From positions 500,432,601-500,496,600 of the forward strand of contig NC_053035.3 of NCBI RefSeq assembly GCF_002575655.3: a DNA stretch of 64,000 nt, given 5' to 3'. The notes beneath the pieces were generated by a model that did no database searches, was not told where the DNA came from, and worked only from the letters and a program-made list of their open reading frames with translations. Each line of letters begins with the position of its first letter. Position 1 is the first letter of the stretch. This document shows, one piece after another, positions 54,181-64,000 of the stretch. The position numbers were made by a program, and so were the translations under genes. Origin of the DNA: Aegilops tauschii subsp. strangulata (Eukaryota; Streptophyta; Magnoliopsida; Poales; Poaceae).

Positions 54181-57100
54181 TGTCACATCCCTAGCTTCTG
54201 GCATTGCCTAGTGCTAGCTTCTAGTGTTGCATCATGTTTACCTTTCACCGAAAGTTGAAATGGGGATGACAGAACCCCCAGCATCCCCCTGAAACCAACT
54301 AGGGTTTACTAAAATTATTTTCATTGAACCCAAAATGCCCTTCTAAAATGTTCATCATCTTTGCCTTGGTCTAGAACCCCTGACAAAAATGGTGCACATT
54401 TTTCTAGGACACATAAGTTCACTGAAATAAATCATATGCTATTTGCAATTGGGCATTTAAATGCTATATAATATTTTAAATGCTCAATTAATTCTGAACT
54501 TAAGTGAGGGTTGTTGGGAATATTCCAACCAGAGCCCACAATTATTTTCAGGATTTTTAGAAACGTTCTGGTATTTTTAATAAAGCCCAGAAGTTACAGA
54601 GAAATAGAAAAACAGAAAAGAATTAGAAAAGGAGACAGAGAGCTACCTGGGCCTCTTACCTGCAGCTGCGCCGTCCCAGTTCCTGTTCTGGTCCAGCCCA
54701 CCACGGGCTCCTCCCCTGTCGTCTTCCTCCCCTGCCAGGAGGACGGCGCGTGCCCGACGCGCGCACGCATGCGCCCCGGCCACCTCCTCTCTCCCATCCT
54801 GCCTGGCTCCCCCTCGACGCGCCTAGACAACGCCAGCGCGATGCCTGGACGCCTCGGACCCCTCTCCCTCCTCCCCGTGGCTCTCTCCCCTCTGCCCCCC
54901 ATCCTCTCACCCGCGCCAAGCGCAGCCGTCGCCGCCGACGAGCACCACCGTAGCCACAGCCTCCCCCTCGACCTCTCTCCGTGCTCTGAAAGACCGCCAC
55001 GACAGCCTCTTCCTCCTCGATGACTCACGCATGCCCGGACGCCCTGTAGAGCGGCCTTCAACGCCGTCTTCTTCCTCGATGCCATGGATCGCCGCCGTTG
55101 ATTTCGTCGCGTATAGGACCTCCCTGAGCACTCTGAGCGTCTCTGCGAGATCAACGTGAGCCCCCGCATCATCTCCCGTTGTTTTCCCTCTCGTTTTCAT
55201 CCTCTAGCCGTGGCCCCCTTCGACCGAGCGCCGCCGTCCGCCATGGCCGATGCTTTGCTTGATGCCGAGCTCGTTCCGCCTTGCACCGCTGCCCATCGTG
55301 CTTCGGTTGTAACACTGATGATGCCCTGCCGCTCCGTTGGGTCGCTAGCAACTCGCAGCCCCGTCGCCGAGCACCACCGCAACACGGCCGCCGCTCCGCT
55401 CGTCGCTGCCGTCGCTAGACACCACGCCGGCGGCTGCAACGACCACCACTGGACGCGCCACACTGTGGGCGTCCTAGCGAACCCACCCGCACGACCAGCC
55501 GTTGCCGGAAACGGCCGGCCGGCGATCGCCGCCGTGCACTGCTTAGCGCCGGCGATTAGTCGCCGGTTAACCCGTCATTAGCTGCCTAACCATCTAGGTA
55601 ACCACCCCCTGACCCACTGACAGTCAGGCCCCACCTGTTTAATTAACCAACTAACGAAATAAGTTAGAATTAATCTAAGTCCAGTGGCCCCACGTGTTAG
55701 TTTGACTACGCTGACGTGGCCGTTGACCGGACCCCACTGGTCAGCCTCTGTTCTTGCCCTGTCACACTGACGCGCGGGTCCCACGGGTCAGGTTTGACCC
55801 GGACCAGCCCCTGTTGACCTGCTGACGTCACAGTGACACAGTGCTGACGCAATAATTCATTTTTTGGATTTATTATTATTCAAGAAATTCCAGAAAATAC
55901 CCTAAACTTCTAAAATTCATAGATATTAATCTGTAACTCCAAATGAAATAATTTATATATGAAAAATTATCAGAAAAATCCAATCTATCCATCTGTACTG
56001 GTTTCATGCATGTTAAAGCAACTTAACCCTGCTGTTTATATCAAAACATGATAAAGCACTATATAAATTCATAAGATGAGTTTGGGGTTGAATCTTTGGT
56101 TCAAAATGGCTCAAACCCATCTGGTTGTAGTTGCATTAGCCCAACACACTCATTTTGCTATGTCATGATCATGCATCATATTGTGCATTTCATTGATTGT
56201 GTTTCCTTCTCTGTTGCCGGTAATAGTCCCCTCTCGATGGCCGTGATTCCGACGATGAGTTCGATGACACCGATGAAGAACTATAATATCTTCAGAAGTG
56301 CCAGGCAAGCAAAACCCCCTTGTCCATTATGATACAAACCCACTCTCTCGGGTCTGATTCATCGGGGATGAGTTGGAATGGTGATGAACATGTCCTACTG
56401 TGTGTGAGCTAAGTGTGTGAACACGATTTGGTAAAGGTAGCGGTGAGAGGCCATGTAGGAGTACACGGTGGGTTGTCTCATTGAAGCCGTCCTCAGGAAC
56501 CGAGTTCTGTGTTTGTGATCCATGATACAGTTACTACCACGCATTGGGCCCGAAACCAATGGACCCTCTCGGCTTCTTAATCACCCTTGTCCTCTGTCCA
56601 GGAGTTGCAAGTAGTTTCTGGTGTTTGTAGTATGCTGGAGGCCGTGGACAGCGCTGACCGGAGGGGTGGGCTGTGATGCGGTAGGCACGTGGCACGGTGT
56701 ACCGGGCGCCCGTTTGGTGTCTCGGGAACCCTGCACACATCGTTCGGGGCCGTATGTGGAAACCTCGGCCGGACTCCCTGCGGATGGAACCTGAATAGGC
56801 GATAAACCTGGACTAGAGACTTGAGTGTTTAGGTAGGCTGTGGCCGACACCCTCGCTGGGCTTCCGCTTGAAGGTTGCCGAGTACATGTCGTGTAAACGG
56901 CGGTAAGTGGTGAGAGCGTGTGTGTCGAAGTACACCCCTGCAGGGTTAACATCATCTATTCGAATAGCCGTGTCCGCGGTAAAGGACTTCTGGGTTGCCT
57001 ATAACAATTCATAGACAAGTGAAAGTGGATACTCTAAAATGCGCAAGATAAGTGTGAGTGCTATGGATGGCGTTCTCGTAGGGAGACGGGGGCGAATCCA

Positions 57101-58195
57101 TAGTGGTGTATTGATATGGTGAATATGTGGACTCGTGTGCGCCACCTCAAAAGAGTTACTTGCAGTCGTAGTTTAGGATAGCCACCGAGTCAAAGCTGGC
57201 TTGCTGCAGTTAAACTCCACCACCCCCTTTGTTGATACCGATGCATATGTAGATAGTTCTGATGCAAGTCTTGCTGGGTACATTTGTACTCACGTTTGCT
57301 TATTTTATGTTTTGCAGAGAGACGCCAGTCTTGCTAGTAGTTCCGTGTGGACTTCGACATTTAGCTTGATACCTCAGCTACGATCTTGTGCCCTCGGCAG
57401 GATCTAGTAAATAGTCAGGCTTCTCAGCCTTTTTCATTTGTAGATGTCTGTACTCAGACATGTTAAGCTTCCGCATGTGTTTGACTTGTATGCTCTGAAT
57501 GTTGGGTCATGAGACCTATGTTTGTAATATCTCGCTCCTCGGAGCCTAATGAATAAGTACTTGAGTCGTAGAGTTATGTTGTGATGCCATGTTGTATTTA
57601 CACATATCGAGCATATTGTGTGTATGATTGAAATGCTTGGTATGTGTGGGATCCGACAACCTAGTTGTTTATCCTTGGTAGCCTCTCTTATGGGGAAATG
57701 TAGTCTTGTGCTTCCATGAGCCATAGTAGTCCGCTACAGCCCGGTTCACCGGAGTCCTGCTAGCCCAGCACTACTGCTCCGGAACACTTGACTGGCCGGC
57801 ATGTGATTCACTTCGTTGCTGTGTCTGTCTCTTCGGGGAAATGTCACGCGGTGACATCGGGAGTCCTGCCTAGCCTGCTACAGCCCGGGTTCCCAGAGTC
57901 CTGCTAGCCCAGTGCTACAGCCCGGATTCACACGCTGCTGACCGACATGCTCGATGTTGATTCATGTATGCCTGTCCCCGTAAGTTAGTGCCACTTTGGG
58001 TTCACGACTAGTCATGTCGGCTCGGGTTCTCTGTCATATGGATGCTAGCGACATTATCATATACGTGAGCCAAAAGGCGCAAACGGTCCCGGGCCATGGT
58101 AAGGCGACACCCGTGGGAATACCGTGTGTGAGGCCGCAAAGTGATATGAGGTGTTACAGGCTAGATCGGTGTGACTTAGAATCAAGGTCCTGACA
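54181..58195 (+). repeat. 3' LTR of LARD-2
   Basis: TGTCACATCCC...GGTCCTGACA. Aligns along its length with 16906-21139. It has a TGACGTCA cluster at 55823-55850 and the TATTCGAATAGCC block at about 56957-56975. GC-rich frames at 54510-55580 are compositional. Confidence 0.88.
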
Positions 58196-58214
58196 CCCTG
58201 CTCCGCCGAGGCCC

Positions 58215-58445
58215 CGCGGCGCCAACAACGAAGCAGAGGACAACGCCGGCTCCGCCGAGGGCCCACCCCGCCAACAACGAGGCAGAGGACATCGCCGGCT
58301 CAGCCGACGCCCCACCCTGCCGGCAACGTGGGGGAGGATTCCCACCGCTCCGCTGAGGCGCCGCCCGCCGGCAACGAGATAGAGGACATCGCCGGCTCCG
58401 CTGAGGCCCCGCCCCGCTGCCAACGAGGCCGCGCCACACAGAAAA
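58215..58445. repeat. 49-bp minisatellite, about five units
   Basis: AACGAGGCAGAGGACATCGC-type units start at 58227, 58276, 58325, 58373 and 58422 (periods 49, 49, 48, 49). As 49 is not a multiple of three, the frame rotates between units, which argues against a repeated protein. Confidence 0.88.
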
Positions 58446-58613
58446 CGAGGAAGAGTAGAACACGGTAGGTCGCCGCCGCTCGGGTCCACGTAAGGCCACC
58501 GCTGCTACCCTCTGGTTGAAGCCAAGCTAGGCGGGTTGACCATTGACGGCCGGTTAGCTTCCTGGCGGCGACGTGGAGTCGGAGAGCTGCGCTGGAGAAG
58601 AACGCTGCTTCTA

Positions 58614-58695
58614 CTTAACTGTTGGTGCAGTTGGCTGACTGACACGTGGGCCCAACAGGCCACATGTCAGTTACGCAACTGCACCTGCAGTTAAG
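58614..58695. repeat. Imperfect inverted repeat, 33-bp arms
   Basis: Arms 58614-58646 and 58663-58695 pair at 27 of 33 positions around a 16-base loop. Core CTTAACTG..GGTGCAGTTG. Could be a small foldback element or hairpin. Confidence 0.75.
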
Positions 58696-58919
58696 TCACT
58701 GAAGCTTCTGTTCGGCTCAGCGGGACACATGTGGGTAGCTTCGGTTAATTAATTATACCTCCAGCACACCCCTTTTTAGTTGAAGAATGTATGAAATGTA
58801 ATGAAATCCGGCATGTTTATATGAAATCCGACCGTGTATGAATGAATTTATTTCGATTAGTTCGAATTCCTGTATCACTGGCATTGGATGAACATGCAAA
58901 ACAACACGTACTAGCATTA

Positions 58920-61900
58920 TGTCAGGACCCTGATTCCACACATCGATCTAGCTGGTAACACCTCATATCACTTTGCGGCCTCACGCACGGTATTCTCACG
59001 GGTGTCGCCTTACCAAGGCCCGGGACCGTTTGCGCCTTTTGGCTCACGTATATGATAGTGTCGCTAGCATCCATATGACAGAGAACCCGGGCCGACATGA
59101 CTAGTCGTGAACCCAAAGTGGCACTAACTTACGGGGACAGGCATACATGAATCAACATCGAGCATGTCGGTCAGCAGCGTGCGAATCCGGGCTGTAGCAC
59201 TGGGCTAATAGGACTCCGGTGAACCGGGCTGTAGCAGGCTAGGCAGGACTCCGGATGTCACCGCGTGACATTTCCCCGAAGAGACAGACACAGGAACGAA
59301 GTGAATCACATGCCGGCCAGTCAAGTGTTCCGGAGCAGTAGTGCTGGGCTAGCAGGACTCCGGTGAACCGGGCTGTAGCGGACTACTATGGCTCATGGAA
59401 GCACAAGACTACATTTCCCCATAAGAGAGGCTACCAAGGATAAACAACTAGGTTGTCGGATCCCACACATACCAAGCATTTCAATCATACACACAATATG
59501 CTCGATATGTGCAAATACAACATGGCATCACAACAAGACTCTACGACTCAGAGTATCTATTCATTAGGCTCCGAAGAGCCAGATATTACAAACATGGGTC
59601 TCATGACCCAACATTCAGAGCATACAAGCAACAAGCACATGCGGAAGCTTAACTTGTCTGAGTACAGACAACTACAAATGAAAAAGGCTGAGAAGTCTGA
59701 CTATCTACCAGATCCTGCCGAGGGCACAAGATCGTAGCTGAGGTATCAAGCTAAACGTCGAAGTCCACACGGAACTACTAGCGAGACCGACGTCTCCCTG
59801 CAAAACATAAAATAAGCAAACGTGAGTACAAATGTACCCAGCAAGACTTACATCAAAGCTATCTACATATGCATCGGTATCAACAAAGGGGTGGTGGAGT
59901 TTAACTGCAGCAAGCCAACTTTGACTCGGTGGCTATCCTGAACTACAACTGCAAGTAACTCTTTTGAGGTGGCGCACACGAGTCCACATATTCACCATAT
60001 CAATACACCACTATGGATCCGCTCCCGTCTCCCTACGAGAACGCCATCCATAGCACTCACGCTTATCTTGCGCATTTTAGAGTATCCACTTTCACTTGTC
60101 TATGAACTGTTATAGGCAACCCAGAAGTCCTTTACCGCGGACACGGCTATTCGAATAGATCATATTAACCCTGCAGGGGTGTACTTCGTCACACACGCTC
60201 TCGCCACTTACCACCATGTACATGTCGTGTACCTCGGCAACCTTCAAGCGGAAGCCTGGCGAGGGAGTCGGCCACGACCTGACTAACCACACAAGTCTCT
60301 CGTCCATGTTTATCGCCTATTCGGGTTCCATCCGCAAGGAGATCCGGCCGGGGTGTCGCTCACGGCCCCAAATGATGTGTGCAGGGTTCCCGAGCCCACC
60401 ATCCGGGTGCCACTCGGTACACCAGGCCACGTGTGCCTAGTCTGTCCCAAGCCCACCTGTACCGGGTGCCAGTTGGTAGACTACTAACACTACCTACAAA
60501 CACCAGAAACTAGTTGCAACTCCTGGACAGAGATCAGGTTGATTAATAAGTCGAGAGAGCTTGGAGCGCCCGGAGCCCAATGTGTGGTAGTAACTGTTCA
60601 TGGATCACAAACACAGAACTCAGTTCCTGAGGACGGCTGCAATGAGACAACCCACCATGTACTCCTACATGGCCTCTCACCGCTACCTTCACCAAATCGT
60701 GTTCACACACTTAGCTCTCAATAGTAAGACATGTTCACCACATTCCAATTCATCCCCGATGAATCAGACCTGACACAACTCTAAGCAATAGCAGGCATGA
60801 CAAACAAGCATGAATGAGTAGGCACATCAGGGCTCAACCAACTCCTACTCATGCTAGTGGGTTTCATCTATTTACCGTGGCAATGACAGGTCATGCAGAG
60901 GAAAGGGGTTCAACTACCGCAGTATGTAACAGTTGAATCGTTGTTGTCCTAATGCAGTAAAAGAGAGCAGAAGCGAGAGAGTGGGTTTGTATCGGAATGA
61001 ACAAGGGGGTTTTGCTTGCCTGGCACTTCTGAAGATAGCATTGAGTCTTCATTAGTGTCAACGATCACAACGTCGGAACATCGTCTACCGAGAGGGGACA
61101 GATACCGGTAACAGAGAAGAAATACAATCAATGCAATGCACAATATGATGCATGATCATGACATGGCAATATGAATGTGTTTTGGGCTAATGCAAGCTAG
61201 AACAGATTGAGATGAGTCCATTTGAACCAAAGATTCAAATGCAAACCCATTTTATAGAGTCATATAAGTGCATTATCTTGTTTCATCTAAACAGCATGGT
61301 TAGGTTGCTCTAATATGCATGAAACCAGTACAGATGGATAGATTAGATTTTTCTGATCATTTTTCATATATAAATCTTTTCATTCTGAGCTACGGTTGAA
61401 TTTCTATGATTTTTAGAAGTTAGCACTATTTTCTGAAATTTCTGAAGTATTTTAAATCCAGAAATCAAATACTGCGTCAGCATTGCGTCACTGTGACATC
61501 AGTGGTCAACGGGGCCGGTCCAGGTCAAACTGACCAGTGGGTCCCGTCTGTCAGTAGTTAGTTAAGCTAACTAAGTTTAGTTAGCGTTAAACTAATACTA
61601 ACCTAGTTTAGCTAGTGGCCTGGGGCCCACACGTCAGTGACCCAGGGGGTCAAACTGGGTCCACCCGGGGTCAACGATCAGCGGGGTCAAACTCGCCGGC
61701 GACTCGACGCCGGCGAGGCCTAAGACGGCGGCGCGGCTCGGAAATCGCCCACGGGTGTCCAAATGGGCGGCGGAGAGGCTCTACGGGTGCAGCGCGACGA
61801 GGCGCGTCTAACGGGGCAAGCGGGAGCAGCTGGGGTGGACCGAACTCGTCGGAAGCAAGCTCGCGGCGGCGGCCGAAGTTCGGGAACATGCGGGCACGAG

Positions 61901-63052
61901 GCTGCGATGCACTAGGGGGCCAGTTAGCGGCTACGTTGGCCTCTCCGTTGCTCCAGGAGTACGCCGGAGGCTCAAGCTCAAGCGGAGACGCACGATGGCT
62001 GCGAGAGCAACATCCATGGCAGACGGCGGCGCTCTGGTACGACGGCTGGTATAGTTAGAGGACAGAAACGATCTTGGGGAGGAGGGGAGAAAGTGTCGGA
62101 GCTCACAGCGATCTCAGGGGAGGACTCAGCGGGCTCGGGGAGGCGGAGACGGCGGCGAATCGCCGGTGAGGTTGCCGGCGGCCGAAGGTTGGGGATGAGC
62201 TCGGGGAAAACGCTACAGGGCTCCCGCGGTCGAATGGGTTGGTGTAGACGACGCAGAAGGCGATGGCGGTGCCTCTGGACCCATCGGGGAGGCGCGGGAT
62301 GGACAGTGGCCGCGGTAATTTGCGTCGGCGACGACGAGCTCCGCTCGGGTGTGCTCGGGAGAGGGAGCAGAGGGCGAGGGAGAGAGCAGAGAGTGAGGGA
62401 GAGGAGCGAGGGGGTCGAGGGGAGGTGCGTGGCGTTCACAGCCGCGTCGGGGAAGCGGCGGGAAGCAGGAGGTGGCGCGGGCGCGTGCTCGGCGGCGGTG
62501 CGCTGTCCCCCTCCTCTGCCTACTGGCAAAGGTAAGTGGTGACTGGCATGGGCCAGGTGGGCCGGCCCAGTCCAGGTAAGTGGCCTGAGGCCTATATCTC
62601 TCTCTCTCTTTTCCATTTCCTGTTTTCTATTTTCTGTAATTGTGTTTGGCTTTATTAAAAATGCCAGAGCATTTCCAAAAATCATGCAACTGACTATGGC
62701 CACTGTTTGGAATATTTCCAACAGTAAACATTTCAGTTTGTGATTATTTGGGCATTTAATATATTTTATAGGATTTAAATGCCCAATTGCAAATACTATA
62801 TGATTTAATTCAGTGACTCCCAATTGACCTAGAAAAATGTGCAATATTTTTGGCAGAGGTTCGAGACCGATCCAAAGATGATGAACATTTTGTGAAGGCA
62901 TTTTGGGTTCATTGAAAATATTTTTATTTGAACCTAGTTGATTTGATCTGGTGCTAGGGTTTGAGAAATCCCCATTTCAACTTTCAAGTAAATTTAGACA
63001 TGATGCAACAACCAAGCTAGTCCAGGTGCATAGCAAGGCTAGGGATGTGACA
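58920..63052 (-). mobile_element. LARD-3: solo LTR of a Sukkula-like LARD
   Basis: A complete 4133-bp LTR in reverse (TGTCAGGACC... to ...GGGATGTGACA on the plus strand). It is flanked by a perfect 5-bp TSD CATTA at 58915-58919 and 63053-63057, with no internal domain. That is the signature of unequal LTR recombination. It carries the TATTCGAATAGCC block at about 60140-60185 and a degenerate TGACGTCA cluster at 61472-61510. GC-rich frames at 61615-62540 are compositional. Confidence 0.93.
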
Positions 63053-63098
63053 CATTATTCCCACGGTGATCACCTCGTTTGCAGCAGTTTCACATGTA

Positions 63099-63225
63099 CT
63101 CCCTCCGGTCCTTTCTAGTCGTGCATACAAGTTTTGTCTGCAGTCAAAGTATCTCTACTTTGACCAATCTTATACAAAAAAGTATGCACTTTCACAATGT
63201 GCGAAGTAAAAAGGAACAGAAGGAG
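63099..63225. mobile_element. Stowaway MITE (Tc1/Mariner type)
   Basis: Terminal repeats CTCCCTCCGGTCCTTTCTAG and, reverse complemented, CTCCTTCTGTTCCTTTTTAC; TA target duplication at 63097-63098 and 63226-63227; 127 bp; internal CAAAGT...ACTTTG pairing typical of Triticeae Stowaways. Confidence 0.93.
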
Positions 63226-63227
63226 TA

Positions 63228-64000
63228 CAAAGAGTTTGAGCAGCTTTTTAGCATTTCTGTACATTGCAATCAAACACACAGGCCTGGCAATTCATAGAGA
63301 ACATCCAAAACAATCGATGATTATGCATCTCAGCGACTCACATGTCAGAGGCAATATTTACTTCACAACTAAAGAATAAAGAAAAAATTGATCGACGCTG
63401 CTGACAGCAAAGGGCGTCTCATTCGAAAATATCAAACGCATGTCTTGCTAAAATCAATGAGCAAAATTTGACAAGGTTGTCCCATTCCAAAATATCACAT
63501 GCCTACGATTGTGGAATGGGCAGGGTTTGCCATCAGTTCGGACATTGACATGGCACCTTGTGCTAAATAAACCAGCTGTTCTTTTTGTGCAGTTCCACCA
63601 AAATCAACCAAATTCGCGCGTAGCTTGTATGATTTCGCCCTTATGTGTTGCAACGCCTTGAACTTATCGGCACCTCCTTTCTTGTGGTGGAAATGAATGA
63701 TTCGATGTATTCATGAACACTTTGTGCAGTTCCCATTGAAATCAAGCTGAGCACCCCTGTTTGCACAAATACAAAAAAGTGATTAGTATAAAGCAAATTG
63801 TACTATGAATTGACAGTTTCAACAGGCACATACATGGTCCATGTAGAGCACACTTTTAGAAAAATGGAACTCACCAGAAAGAATCCTAGAACAACATTGT
63901 ACTCGCGCATCACAGCAAAAAATGGAGATTTGTCAGTCCTTCTGAGCTGAAGTTAGTTTGGTCTTGTGGTTAGTAATGTAACCATCCTTGAACTGCTCCT
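63228..64000 (-). other. Low-copy sequence with weak exon candidates
   Basis: No transposable element is recognised. On the minus strand 63946-63875 is a 72-base open segment (24 codons) that begins LRRTDKSPFFAVMREY and ends NVVLGFFL. A TTCAG acceptor lies before it and GTGAGT after it. A good acceptor (TTTGTGCAAACAG) precedes 63756. The phase from the first segment gives a stop within five codons, while a 38-codon open frame (VLSLISMGTAQSVHEYIESF...) is out of phase. This may be a gene remnant or the end of a gene that continues past the window; no family recognised. Confidence 0.3.

Larger units (their letters stand above)
52541..58195 (+). mobile_element. LARD-2: 3' part and 3' LTR of a Sukkula-like LARD
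   Basis: Internal non-coding DNA (to 54180), polypurine tract, then a 4015-bp LTR (54181-58195) matching LARD-1's LTR. The 5' LTR and PBS are missing. The left edge is a junction with CACTA-2 that I can place only to about 52520-52565. The only longer frame (53730-54062, 110 codons) has no recognisable motif. Confidence 0.75.
58196..58919. other. Low-copy flank between two LARD LTRs
   Basis: Holds a 49-bp minisatellite and a 33-bp-arm inverted repeat. It ends with an AT-rich UTR-like tail in which ATGAAATCCGxC recurs (near 58803 and 58820). It may be the end of an old gene or DNA element, but no frame is supported. The sequence resumes at 63058 after the solo LTR. Confidence 0.5.

Overview
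The window is intergenic nuclear DNA from a large grass genome, most likely a Triticeae species (wheat, barley, rye or Aegilops). Almost everything in it is transposable-element sequence: several Ty3/Gypsy families (a Tat-lineage fragment, tRNA-Asp-primed Athila-lineage non-autonomous elements of Sabrina type, a Tekay/Del chromovirus, and 4 kb-LTR elements that look like Sukkula-type LARDs), two CACTA DNA transposons, two older small DNA elements, and a Stowaway MITE. I found no intact host gene, rRNA, tRNA or CRISPR. Family names are from memory of Triticeae repeats; boundaries, target-site duplications (TSDs), primer-binding sites (PBS) and motifs were read directly from the sequence.

Layout. 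1-2510: truncated Tat-lineage Gypsy (LTR end, PBS, gag remnant, protease, start of RT). 2509-44012: one very large nest. The host is element A (minus strand, Athila/Sabrina-like). Its 3' LTR (2509-10088) carries CACTA-1 (2688-8825, TSD TAA). Its internal region is split first by element B (plus strand, 12439-34227, TSD TAAAC) and then by element C (minus strand, 35333-41476, TSD CAAGT). A ends with its 5' LTR at 42482-44012. B is split by a LARD-like element (16906-21763), and that by a Tekay chromovirus (minus strand, 21764-32843). One deletion junction at 32843/32844 joins the middle of the chromovirus 5' LTR directly to the middle of B's 3' LTR. It removed the rest of the LARD, the end of B's internal region and about 2.5 kb of chromovirus LTR.

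44013-48198: a CA microsatellite, two diverged copies of an unidentified repeat, and two related old DNA elements (E1, E2). 48199-48778: beginning of a C-family LTR, interrupted by CACTA-2 (48779 to about 52540), which is rich in short tandem arrays. About 52541-58195: 3' part and 3' LTR of a second LARD. 58196-58919 and 63058-64000: the least repetitive DNA here, with a 49-bp minisatellite, an inverted repeat, a Stowaway MITE and weak exon candidates. They are separated by a reverse-oriented solo LARD LTR (58920-63052, TSD CATTA).

How the parts relate. The chromovirus is the only near-intact coding element: gag-pol has one in-frame stop, the retained parts of its LTRs are almost identical, and an additional 262-codon frame precedes gag. 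The LARDs encode nothing recognisable, but they share the chromovirus PBS/leader and colinear LTR blocks, so a Tekay-like chromovirus is a good candidate for their helper. A, B and C are likewise non-autonomous: A and B encode only gag-like or unknown proteins, and C encodes gag plus protease.
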